The translations under genes and the position numbers were made by a program. A DNA stretch of 64,000 bases from the NCBI GenBank assembly GCA_963170055.1, contig CAUJGJ010000083.1:1380601-1444600 (forward strand). Reading direction: 5' to 3'. Shown piece by piece: positions 45,701-59,300 of this stretch. The notes under the pieces are model-generated. The model did no database searches and had not been told where the DNA came from. It was given only the letters and a program-made list of their open reading frames with translations. How positions within the stretch are numbered: the first letter of the stretch is position 1; the number at the start of each line of letters is the position of its first letter. The stretch comes from Halisarca cf. caerulea. Its lineage: Eukaryota > Porifera > Demospongiae > Chondrillida > Halisarcidae.

Positions 45701-48700
45701 TTTGCAGCCTACTTTTTGTATGTGCAAACCTTCCCCCCCAATTCCTACAACTGAAATTTGTCATCTTTGTGTTTTCATGTAGACCTGAAGGAAGTTCGAT
45801 CTGCAGAGAATTAAACTTTGTAGCACATTCAGACACAAAATACATGTGTTTGTGCATGGGTGCAAGCATGATTTAGAACTATACGTATATCCCGTTCCAG
45901 TAGAAAGCAAAGTGATTTATTCCAGTGCTTCAATAATGTCTGACTCTGCGCATGCGGTACTTGTCCAATTAGGGCCAAAATGGCGCGATATGCTTAGGCC
46001 AGGCAAAGTTAATTCCCAGTTTATTGTTTCCGCCCGCATGTGATTTGGCTTGCGCCTGACTATTTTCATTATTCATTATTTGTGGTTATGTGATCATAGA
46101 TGAGTCTAGCCATTACTACCTTACATATTTTTTTCATTAATTTGTGTGTAAAGTATGATTTTAGTATGCTGTGTAGTTATACATGTATTAGTCTTAGAAC
46201 AAATAAAAGGATATACTGTAATACCTTTGTTTCTTTGCATAGTTCGTAGTATTACAATGATCAAGGAGTATGAATACGTATGTATACATAATAACTTAAA
46301 GTGCATTTCATTATAAATGAATAATGAAAAATGACCTCCCTCCCTCATGCTATAATTTAGAGGGCTTGACGACAAACTGGGAATCAATTTTGCCTGGCCT
46401 TACTAAGCTTTTTATCTTTTTTTTCTGTTGATGGTGAACGGTTCAGCCTTTAAGTTATTTGAACATGAACAATATTATGTTTTTGTTAATATTTGTAAGC
46501 GTTTTAAGGTTCTTTGTAGTTTTGAGCAATTTACAATACCTGAAAGATAACATATACGAAGAGAACAAAAACGCCGGTGGGCACTGGGAGAAGCTCAACG
46601 GGGAACAGCAAACCTATAAGTACCATAGTAAACTGGATTATCTAGCGATTGTATGTTGCGGGAGTGAGAAGTCTCTTCCATTCGTGAGCAATTTATAAAA
46701 GACCGCAAGAGCAAAACTACTGCAAGTCAGAATTTCGTCCAACCTTCGAGTTTCAACTCCCGCAACATGGAATCGCTAGATTTTATCGAAAACTCACTTT
46801 TAAGTGAGATTTCATCCTTCGAAAAGCTCTTCCACCGCCCACCGACATTTTTGTGACATGTCCAACAAGAAAGCGATCAAGAATTATCACAAGAATATCA
46901 TGTGATAATTATGCCCCTGTGATGTTTTGTGACGCAATCTCAACGGCCAGGTTGACGAATTAGGACTGAATCACGGGCGAACCACGTGACAAATAACAAA
47001 TTCACGCGGCAAACATTAACTTTTATCACTATGCACTCCAGTGAGCCTTATCATAACAACCTGGACATGTTCCACATGCGTGACATTTTGTTTTATGTCC
47101 AAAATCAGACTAGCATACCTGTATAAGTATGTGTTTTACAGTACGTCTATACATGCAAGTTTTCCATAATTCAAGTGTTTTATTGACTGTTACACTTCAT
47201 CTTGTTGCCTTTCTATGTTCTACACAGTCCAATTTGGACATAAAACAAAATGACGGGCAAGGCCCATATACTTGAATCCCACAAGGGGGGGTTCCATGAG
47301 CAAATTAGAGCTATATATGATTTTCAAAATGCAGTTAATTTTTTTCTGGCTGTTTCATCTCTTCAACTACAGTTTTAGATGAATTTTGTTGTATATTATT
47401 CCTCAACATTAACAATGTCCACCATAATTATTGTATAATATCACTATATACCAATGCAGCTTCGTGTATTGGCAATGGTATATCCCAACAATGACATCAT
47501 TGTGGGGTGGTATGACATCATCCATAATCATGGCCATTCTTTGTGACCCAAAATCCACTGCTGGAAAGCAACATACAGTAGAATCCCACAATAAGATCAC
47601 CTCGGAATTAGGACCACCTCAAAAATTCAGATCACTTTATTGCAGTCCGGAATTTTTCCTATACTCTTATATAAAAAACAGTTTCAGAATAATGACCACA
47701 CTCTTCCTCTGGATGTCTAAACCTCACAAATATGACCACTCTTACATTAGTCTATATACCTATTTTTTGAACATTTTAGATTCCAATAGCACTCCAACAG
47801 TTGGAGATATTGAACATATTCTTGATCCCATTACTTAAGTAACTGAATGGTGGTCAAAGAAGTAAAGTGATTTCAAATTTTGCAGTTTCTGTAGATTTAG
47901 ATTGTCTTTCATGTGCGTCCTGACTCATTAGAGTGACTTGTTGACAAGTGAAGCCATTTTGGACAGGTCATCCAGTACTTTCAGAATTAAGACCACCTCA
48001 CACTTAAGACCATTTGTACTGGTCCTGAGGGTGGTCTTGTTTGTGAGGTTCTACTGTACATTGGTTGCGACATCTTAAGAAACTTCACATTTTTGCTACA
48101 ATTAAGATTATAATATTAAGATTATATGGTTAATATCATCCATCTGGCTGATTTTGATTTCATTGTGGGTGATCTGCCTAGGCTCTCAGCTTGGTATTGT
48201 ACTAATAGATAATTTGTGTAAAAACATGAGACTCCATTATTGGGGTTGGGGTTGTTGTTTGTACCCTCAACCCCCCCCCCTCCCCCCCTCCCCATGTATG
48301 GGCTTGCAGACTTTATGAAAGCACTGAAATAAATCACCTTGCTTTCTGCCAGAACGAGATGTACAATTCTAAATTATGCTTTTACCAACGCATGAACATA
48401 TTTCTTTTATTTCTGATGTATACGTATGCAGTATACCTGGGCCTATAATGTATATTTTATTTGACAGCATCTGCTATCCAACAAAGAAGAAAGATTACCC
48501 CACAAGGATATTTCAATTGAAATTCCAGTTGTGAAATTTTGGTTTTCGAATCTGAAACTTTCACAAATTTTTCCTAAAGGACCAACCCCTCAGAGTCAAA
48601 AATGAATCTTTGTACTTTGTTCCATTTGTTTTATGTCCAGCGTATTGTGGCCAGATTGATGTTTTTCTTGTGGATAACCTTGGATATTGAAGCTTTGGAA

Positions 48701-51700
48701 TGGAATGGTAAAACTCATTTTTTGATTCAGTAAGTTTATACTTTGTTCTACATTCTGAGCCTACTTTTGTATACAAAAACCCCAATTTCTATGACTATAC
48801 AAACACCCAGATTTCTATGACTGGAATTTGCAGTTTTTTGTATTTTTGCATAAGCTTAAAGAGAGGTCTGCAAAGACAAACTTTTAAATACTGGACAAGC
48901 CTTGAAGCTGCTCAAATACAAATACTGTAGATATGTCCTTGCTTTTGTATATGCATTCTGTAGGAATGGAAAGTTATGTGATCGTTTTAGTTTTGCCATT
49001 ATGCGAATTTTCACAAAATCGCATAATTTAATGTAACATAATACGGTTCAGGTCATTAGAAAGTTCCCACTTTGTAATTGTAATATGAATTTGTTACGAT
49101 ATATTTATGACTACGATACGTTGCAATTACTATCACGATACGAAGAGATAACGATCATCCTGTGCTCAGAACCTACCAAAAACACGAAGTGCTTCATAAG
49201 GAGAAAAAGGTGTTGGTATGTGACATATGCATGAGGAGTTTTGCTACTTTGCTTTTCGATCGCATCTGAGTTCGCGCGATAGCCATTTTGGGCAAATTTT
49301 GCAGTGACATTTACCAGCATGCATTCACAGTGAGAGACTCCTGGTAGATTCATCCTCGAAAACTCGCCCCATGCAGTCGCTGTTGGTAACGAAGCATAAG
49401 AAAGTTGAAAATTATGTCTTACGATCAATTCTTGTAACTCGGTGAATATAGTTTCGTCATCTGTTTGTGTCGGAGCCGTCATCTTTGACCTTGTCTGTAA
49501 CTTTTGACGAGCCCTTTTTTACCTGTATTGTGGAGTCTGTCCTTTCATATTTCCAACAAAATATGTCATTACCTCTCTTTGTGGTGCTAAACCCTTCAAA
49601 CGAAAATATAAATAATTAGAAACATATAACTGAGCCTGATACAGATAGTATTGAGTTTGCATGTACATTGAATTTCATGTAGTGATAGTTCATGATTCAT
49701 GCAGATCTTCCTTCAGCCGTAATTGCTCTGGCTGAGTCACAGTCAATCTTGCTGCCTGTAGCTGTACTTTTTGAGCCTCTGATGGCGAGGATAGATGACC
49801 GTAGAAGGCTGAATGGCAATCTGGTTCTAATCAGCTTCACGATGATGCTGTATGGCTCTCCTTGCTTCTTGGCAATCATGCTTGCTAGTCTCTTATAGAA
49901 GGTTGAGGCAGTAGGGGCCAGCCCCCTGGTGGCTGACATCACAAGGGGAGTGAACGATCCATACTCAACTTCTCGGACTCTTTGTTCATATATGCACGCC
50001 TCTTTTCCCTCTCATTTTTCGGGTACAAGGTGGCTAAGGGTTTGGTGTGCTGGCTTGGCGCCAAAGGGTTAAACACCCTTACATCAAAGAATGCGTCTTG
50101 TCTATAGGACCAGAATCCCTTGCATTTTATGTCCAATCTGCCATTATCACTGGTGTTGGCTGTACACATTGTCTCATCATCTAGTGGTTGAAGGATCAGT
50201 ACTAAGAGTTCGATGCTCTCCTATAAGTCCTACAATAGCGCTGTACACTTTGAAACATCCTGACACAGCTAGTAACAGGCAAACAAGGTGAATGACCAAA
50301 TAGCATTGACGTTTGAAACACTTTACAGTTGTATAAATAAGCTGAGGATGGCGAGATGTCGTTTGTGAGCAAAAACATTATAGGCTACATGTCGTGAGCT
50401 GGAACAGGGATGTTCAGAACCTTCAGAACACTCACAGCACTCCTAAATACTTTTTCACTACCATGTTTACTTTCAATCACTTGTAGTAGTCTGCGCTATT
50501 GATATCAGGTGGACTTTGGTACCGTTGGAATCATCGAGGAGTGTTGCTCGGTCTGAATTTGCCATTTAAGTGACTCAGCACTTCCTTTTCTTGTTACAGA
50601 CTGTTGCAAAAACAGGAAAACTCCAAGTTTTTATACAGATACTATGGGGCTTGAACATATTCATTACATATTTGTAATATCCGGAATTGCGCAACCGTAA
50701 CAGACCTGGCACACGTGTACCACGCCAGTTTCCAATCCGGGGTATTTAGTATCTATGGTCTGTCTCATGTAGGTCACCATATTTTGCCTCCTTTATATCA
50801 AATCAAGGGAGCAAAATAGCAGTCGGGCTGCACGAGACTTAAAGCACTATACTGCATTCTCTGATGAAGACAGGCATTGGATATAGTATGACTAGTACTA
50901 CAGTAGTACTTTGGATATAATATGACTAGTACTACAGTCTTTTAGCCAGAACGCATGACAAAAATGCACAATGCTCTAAGAACTCAAATTACAAAACTTT
51001 AGTGACCAGGGCTGCATACAGGATTCTGGGCTAGGGGGGCAAATTGAGCTTCCTAAAGTCAAAGGGGGGGGGGGCAATGCAATATGGGAGTGTATAGAGA
51101 CGTACGTACGATGTACGACATACAGAGATGGGGGGGGGGGGGGGGTATTATATAGTAGGTACCAATGCTATGTACAATTCAAGGGGGTTAGGGATTGGTG
51201 GTAGTTGTCTTGAGAAATTTTTCTAAATTATGGCATAAAAGCTTGTTTTTCATTCATTTTTCAACAAATCCTGCCTTTCAGGAATCCTTAGTGTATATGC
51301 CAAGATACAAGTTTGGGGAGGCAGCAGATCTGCAAGGGGGGCATCAGAATGCCCCCTTCCCTCCACCCCCCTAAATGCAGCCCTGGTGATGCATAACTTT
51401 CCAATCCTACGGTATTTTCAAACTGTATATCTCGTTCCCTCAGAAAAAAGTTGGCTTGTTTCAGTGCTTTGATAATGTCTGCCATTTTGTTTTGTGTCCA
51501 AATCAGACAAAGTTACCTGTGTACTTGGCCATAACTTTCAACAAAACAAAACAAGTTTTTGCTTCCAACTATATAAATTATATAGTTGGAAGCAAAAGGT
51601 TCAGTATTACGTAAATTTGTACTATGGTGCAATCTACAGAGGGATCTAATTTATCCTAACCCTTGTGTTCCCAAGAAATATGTCTGGGTGATCAAGGTTC

Positions 51701-54700
51701 GTGATAATCAAGGCACACCTAGCTAGTCTCGTACCCAGCCCCACTTCTGCCCGCCATTTTTTTGGGCGAAGAAGTGGGTCTGGAGACTACCTGCGAATTT
51801 CTTGGCTTTTTATTGTGCAATATCACATGTGTTACACACTGCTAGCAAAGAAAGGTCTCTTAGTTCTCTTTGCATCTGAAATGTCGGAACAGAGCGATAC
51901 TTGCTTTTTCTGCCCTGATACAACCAGAAAGGAACAGTGCCACACTGTTGGTTCCCTTGTCCTCGATATCATTGTTTCTTCGTTACTTAAGTGCCTATGG
52001 CCCTGTTTGTGGAACGATCGCTGCAAACCATAACGACTATATCACTGTTGTGGTCCAAGAGCAAACGAAGAAACGACTTTATCAAGTCAACAGTGCCATG
52101 AATTAAAGTGAAACAGAGAGATTTACCACTGTCGTTAGGTAACAATACAAATACATCTTTTCCTTGTAAAAACGCAGAAATATGTAGCTTCCTTCTGACT
52201 GTTCTTCACATTTTATATCCCAACATCTTTGCTACTTTGTCTATTTAGCCCTCTAGTACAGGTTTAAGCACTGTCTTCTGCAGCAGGGGCACATTCATGT
52301 ACAGTACACGGGTAGCGCCTGAAGTGGGGCTGGGTACGAGACTACTGAGATTGAGCGTGACATCATGTGACTTTTGCACAATATTATATCACTCTGCAAT
52401 TTGATTGGCCCTTACCAAATCCAGGAAATAAGCCAGGAAATTTATGGATAGTCTCCAGACCCACTTCTTCGTCCAAATAAAATGGCGGGTGGAAGTGGGG
52501 CTGGGTTAGTCTTGTACCCAGCCCAACTTCTGCCCGCCCAAATAAAAGTGCGGGCAGACATGGGGCTGGGTACGAGACTACACCTAGCATGTATTACAGT
52601 ATGTATACAAACAACAACCCAAAACTTATGTCCGTGACAGTTGAAAATCCTATATACCATAAGAGTAGAAAATTTCGAGGGTTCAAATCTTTGCAGATCC
52701 CAAAATTCCCTTTATTCTGAAATTTTGTAGGTATACAATTTTGCAGCTCCTGCCTCTAAGGTGGTCACGTGATTGTCATTTGTGGGTGTGGTTCAAATCC
52801 TCATGGCCTGCAGAACGTGCAACTGTTCAAAGAAAGCACGAAACTGTGCTGTTATGGAAGCCTTTTATTCAATCAATAGCGCTGTTAAAGGATACCATGT
52901 ACAGGGTTTTATCTGGGGTCAAATTTTTGGGGGGGAACCCACACATCTATTTATATGTATGTATGTATATACACACATGCGTGGCGCGGCGCGGCGTGGC
53001 GTGGCGTAAGCATGATGTTGTGTATTCAATGATATTAAAAACCCCACTCATGCATGCAGCATGCATATCAGGTTTTCTTTCAGAATAATGATGAAGATGA
53101 GGCAATGGCAAAGTATAGTGATGTACGTAACGGCGGGCAGATATGCATGTGGAATGATAGTGGTCTGAATTAGGGGGGTCTGGGGGTATGCTCCCCCAGG
53201 AAAATTTTTAGTTTTCATGCCTCAGAAGATGATAAATGAGGCTGTTTTACGCCACTCAAGCTGTTTCTGAATACAGTCCACAGATTGGTCTGTTGCAACT
53301 GCGCATGTGTGTTATAGCTAGGATAAAATTTCAAGGGAAAGATACCCCCTGTGCCCCCTTTCCTCTAAAAGAAACCCTGAACATGTGCAAGCATGCGTAA
53401 GTACCTACGTATACATGAATAAATCCTTGCATGAATGCTTATGCCAAGCTGTTTGGAACAAAGCTAAACCACGTGCAATTTACATTAGAACTCCTAAATT
53501 TTGATACATGCCAGGGTTTTATCTGGGGGGGGGAACCCTGGCTATGGTTCCCCCCTAAGCAGAAAGGTTCCCCCCAAAAATAGAAATATGCAGGCTTAAT
53601 TTTTGTGAAGGAACACTGTCATGAATTGATCATAAATCCATTTATAAAGGGTAGAATTTGCCAAAAATGCTTATATTATTAATAGCTTGTATTAATCAAT
53701 CTTGAATCCATTGGTATGTATGTTTATTTAGCAGTTACATAGTCAATGAATACATGTGTCAAAATTTAGGAGTTCTAATGTAAATTGCACGTGGTTTAGC
53801 TTTGTTCCAAACAGCATGGCATAAGCATTCGTGTAAGGATTTATTCATGTATACGTAGGTACTTACGCATGCTTGCACATGTTCAGGGTTTCTTTTAGAG
53901 GAAAGGGGGCACAGGGGGTATCTTTCCCTTGAAATTTTATCCTAGCTATAACACACATGCACATTTGCAACAGACCAATCTGTGGACTGTATTCAGAAAC
54001 AGCTTGAGTGGCGTAAAACAGCCTCATTTATCATCTTCTGAGGCATGAAAACTAAAAATTTTCCTGGGGGAACATACCCCCAGACCTCCCTAGACCACTA
54101 TTATTCCACATGCATATCTGCCCTGCCGTTACGTACATCACTATACTTTGCCACTGCCTCATCTTCATCATTATTTTGAAAGAAAACCTGATATGCATGC
54201 TGCATGCATGAGTGGGGTTTTTAATATCATTGAATACACAACATCATGCTTGCGCCACGCCACGCCGTGCCACGCCACGCATGTGTGTATATACATACAT
54301 ACATATAAATAGATGTGTAGGTTCCCCCCCAAAAATTTGACCCCAGATAAAACCCTGCATGCATTTATTGACAATGTAACTGCTAAATAAACATACTTAC
54401 CAATGGATTCAAGATTGATTAATACAAGCTATTAATAATATAAGCATTTTTGGCAAATTCTACCCTTTATAAATGGATTTATGATCAATTCATGACAGTG
54501 TTCCTTCACAAAAATTAAGCCTGCATATTTTTATTTTGGGGGGAACCTTTCTGCTTAGGGGGGGAACCATACCCAGGGTTCCCCCCCCCCCCCCCCCAGA
54601 TAAAACCCTGCGTGTATGCAGTGAAGTATGGTAGCCAATTAATGCAGAAGTTTTACAATGTAAGAGTTAGACTAGTAATCATTTTGATCCTTTTGTGGTA

Positions 54701-56270
54701 GCAGTCAAGAAGAGCTGCGTTGTTGTAGGATACATACCAAGAAGATTTTCAGCGATTTGCTCTCTCTTTGAGAAGAGGTGGATTACCTGTACACCAAATG
54801 GAAGTAGACGGTACTCCAGTGATCTTCCTCAAGGTGAACTGGAAATACCATGTGTATTGACGTTTAGTGGTGCACCCCGTTTCTCCATTGTCCATGATGA
54901 TGATGGGACAATTTTAGCAGCAGTTTGATCCCAGTTGAGGATCAGTCCATTTGGACTACCACTGACTTAATATCCAACAGGAAGCAATCCTTGATCTCTT
55001 CAAATTTGTGTGGAGATATTTTCACCATGGCATTAGCTCTCCTTTTAGAAAATCCCATTTGCCTAAGAATGCTCTATGCCCACTCTTTATTAAGCATAAT
55101 GAAACCACCAAAAAACTCCTCTAGGGTAATTCTGTTGTACTTAAAAGGTATCCCTAGGCCAACGCCAATAATGATGCTGGTTTCTGTTAGTGCTCCAAGA
55201 CCCAACATTTCCTTGATCACATCTTGTAGCTTGCATCCAGTTTGCTGCCTAAAAGTGGAGGCCTACCGTGCATTTTCTAAGGAAACTCCGGTACAGCAGG
55301 CCTGCACTTTATTTCCATCTTTCCTCATATTTCTTCTTCCAGCCTCTTACTGTACTCTCTTTCAAATTCTTATCCTTAAAATGACGAAGAACCTTAGCTA
55401 CCCCATGTTTGATTTGATTTGATTATAAGAATGGAACTATTTAGCCAATGCAGGCTTACAGGGTTGCCATGATAAGAAAACGAAAAGTAATAGCAAACAA
55501 AAGCCTCCCCCCCCCGAAAATTTCTACCCTTATGGTAATTGCTTATTATTTACATCTTAGTTCTAATTTCCTCCAAATCTGCCTTTAGCTGGCTTGCATA
55601 AACAAAAACACATTCTTTGCAGCATCTGTGAACAATACGTCTTGTATTCAACTTTTTGTACACTGTACAACATAGAAAATGCCTTGATTGTCATCTATTA
55701 TCATGCTTGGATGTGAGGGTAAGGCCCTTAGGAGTCTGTTTCAGAATGAAGGAAATTCCATCTCATGTTTTCCCTAATTCCGTTTCATTCTGTTTTGCAA
55801 AGGGAACTGTACTTGGTTGGAAATGTATTGAAGTATACATCCAACTGTTAGCAGAAAAAAAGGGAACAGGCTGGCTAGCATTATTACATAGCCACATGCA
55901 ATAGCGATAATATTCAAAGTCATCCTATCTACATGCAAATCATCTTTAAATTATTTGGTTCTCTCTTAGGATATTAATTTAGCTAAAGGAGTATTCTTTT
56001 GGGCTTTTTTTCCCAGTTGGAGGGCTATTTGTGCTATTCTGAACCTAGCAGGATTAGTGAGGTCTGTACATAAATGAGGTACAGACATATCATCAGGTCC
56101 CACTGTATATTTGACACATTTGTCCACAAAGTATCCTGCATACGTACATTTAGTATCTCCCACTTTGGGTATTGATGGTATTTCTACACACAATTAGGAC
56201 TTTGTATGCATGCATACTATGAGTAATGTACGTATGTGACAGTATGTGTGTATATGTGTGTGCAATGTAA

Positions 56271-56365
<95 letters not shown>

Positions 56366-59300
56366 TACATGTGTGAATGAGGTGTGTGAGTGCATATGTC
56401 CATGCAATTGCTTTTGAGTGTATGCATGCATGTACAGTACATGCAGTATGTACATACATTATGAGCATGGAGTTTGTTTGCATGCAGTGTGTATTATTTG
56501 GCTATGTCCTCCAGGTCGTTAGCCTTTCATAATTTTCTGTAGATGGTTATCTCGGGACAAAGACCAGAAGTGATAATGGATATCTGTTCTAGAGCACTTT
56601 CATTTTGGACTTACCAGGTATGAATGAAAACTGAATATGGTATTTCAAGCAGGTACAACTTTTAGCCAGAGGTCATCTAACTACCTACTGTGCTGTATTC
56701 TATTTATTGTTAGTGCCACCAAGAGCTCAGCTATCAAAAGTTTTGTTGTAGTAAGGCACAGCAACAAGGCCAGCAGGTTGAGAAGTTTTATGAGCAGCTT
56801 CTCAGTAAAGCACAAGCTGACCTTGCATGTATCCTTTGTTTGACATTATAATGTTTGGGATATGTGTACTAAGAGATGACTGAGCAAATACTATTTTAAT
56901 TTTCACAGAATTTTAACCTGTAGCCAGCCCTCAGGCCAGGAGGTCTTCTACACCTCCACTGTATATATAACACATATGTGTTACTGTGCTTTTTGTTGAG
57001 AAGTGTTTTTATGATTTTTGTTATGGAAAGGTGCCTTTGAAAAAAGCCCTTGCAGCTCTAAAATACATTACTTTGTGCTAAAAATGACACCAGATTAGCA
57101 GTAAATCATAATATGCACAAATTTTCTCATGACTAAAATTTAATACCTAACTGCACTGTACTGCACAACTTAACCAGCTTTGAGAATGATAGCCATTGAG
57201 CATCTCACAGTACGTAGATCATTTCTAACGTCGCACTTGTTATAGACAACACTTATTAGTTATTGAGGACTATGTCAAATACAAGGCCAAGCCATAGCCA
57301 TGACCAAGTATTTTGTTTAACTGCAATTGAAGCTTAAGTACATATATGTGAATAATGAAAGATCTGATGAAAAATAGATAGTAAATTATATCAAATTGCA
57401 AGGACTCTGTTTAACACTGATGGATATTAAGAGACAAATGAAGTGAAATATATCCTAATGTGAAAGTCCAAGGAGTCCCAATCATTCCACGATCTGTGCC
57501 AGAGAATCAGTGTGACAAATACTGAACTCAATAGCAAATTCAGTTGCCACCAATAAGGACTTGTGGACTGTTTTTTTCTGCTATTGTTGTCTAAAAAGTT
57601 ATGTAGCCTATGTTAAGTTGTTTTTCGATAATGTGTCTAGTATATACAGTATATAATACACCTGTTAATGTGTGATGTGTTTACTTGATCCCACCTCATG
57701 TAATCTGTGATTTTGAAAGATAGACACTCTGAAAGTTTAACAATGAAAGAATACACAAGCAAAGTGATATATACTGCCATGTTACATTCGACTATCAAAG
57801 ATATCCTAAATTGGTATATACTAAAAATCAGTGTGCACTTGTCTTAGAAGCAACAAAAGAGAATAAATGATGTGGAAACTGTACCCAATGTGAGCTACAG
57901 TGAAGCTTTTCATGGTGGTACTGCTTTTCTTCTATTACAAATACATGTAAAGTAATTATTTAGTTCCGTAACCATCAGTCAGTACAGTATGTGACATGTA
58001 CATGCATTACTGTTTGTAGCAAATGTGCACTATAGCAGTGTGTGATTCATTACAATATGCTTATATTCACTGGTATTTTGTCTGAGCTTCACTTACTTAG
58101 CTATTCAAGGACAAATAGAAGGTATGTATGTTCATTATGTATGTATTTAAGTGTAATGTTGTGATAAAAACCCTTTTCATTACAGCACATTGAAACTTTG
58201 TGTTATGTGTTTTATAACCAAGGCACATAGTTTAAGTAGCAGGGTTACACCAGGATGTAAATACATGTGGCATGTGTTAAGGTGCTTGTCTCTTGGTGCC
58301 TACCTAGCAATGAGGAAAATGTGAAATCTAGCACGTGTTCTTTATAATGCCTTAATTGAGACCACCTAATAATATCAGCAATTATGAACAGGATGATGCA
58401 TGCTTGTTTTTCGTGAGTCATTCCTAATCCATGAGTACAGTACAATCCCAGGCACAATTCATATTATGTACAATGGCCGGGAAAATATGTTAACCAGTGA
58501 CTCGACATGAGGTAAACAATGATGTTTTTGAAGCACTAAAGTTATATTGGAAACATTACCCCTCCTGATCTAGTCCATCTTCTGTAAACATTTCTTTTGC
58601 ATATGCCTACCCCAGAAGTAATTAATTTGTCTAGAGGGAGTGGAAGTATGAAAAAGTAAGAGGCAAGTATGAAAAGTATTGCATATGCACAAGTTAGATG
58701 TTGCATGGATGTTATGATGGTAAACATGAGGTAGCTGAACTCTTCATAATCCTAAGGACAAGAATTCGTCGTAAGTTGTAAAGATTACTGGTTTGTCTCT
58801 TACATTACAGCCCTTCTGCATTAGCTGGCTGCCATATACAATGTTGATGCTTGGTGCTGAATCATACCCACAAATGCTATTCATGTGACTATATCTTTGA
58901 GTATGGACTTGGAGTTTGAATATACCCATGAAAATTTCAACCTATGTACATATAGGAAATTTACGGATTCACAAAAATTTAAGCTGGTATTGCATTCCAT
59001 GTCACGATGGGTTATTTTAGAGTACTAACTTGTTTTTAATGACTTTACTCTCTTGTTCCTTCTAAATTTACCTTGCATTCACTTCAGTTTTGCTGTGTGT
59101 TGTGTAATAGAGGAAACAGTAGTATGTACAAACATCAATTTTAAATCTTATTGTATGGTTGGAGATGAGGGTGATTTTGTATTGAGTGGCTTTTAAAGGA
59201 GGAACACTGCAAATCACAATCCTGGATGCAATGCTCTGTCATTTTTATTTATATGGTGTTTGTATTTTAAGTACTCCATTTCCAATTAACAAATATTGTG

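Noticed and set aside
56150..56483. His-Thr-rich open frames on the minus strand
   Set aside because: Artefacts of the GT microsatellite at 56270-56363.
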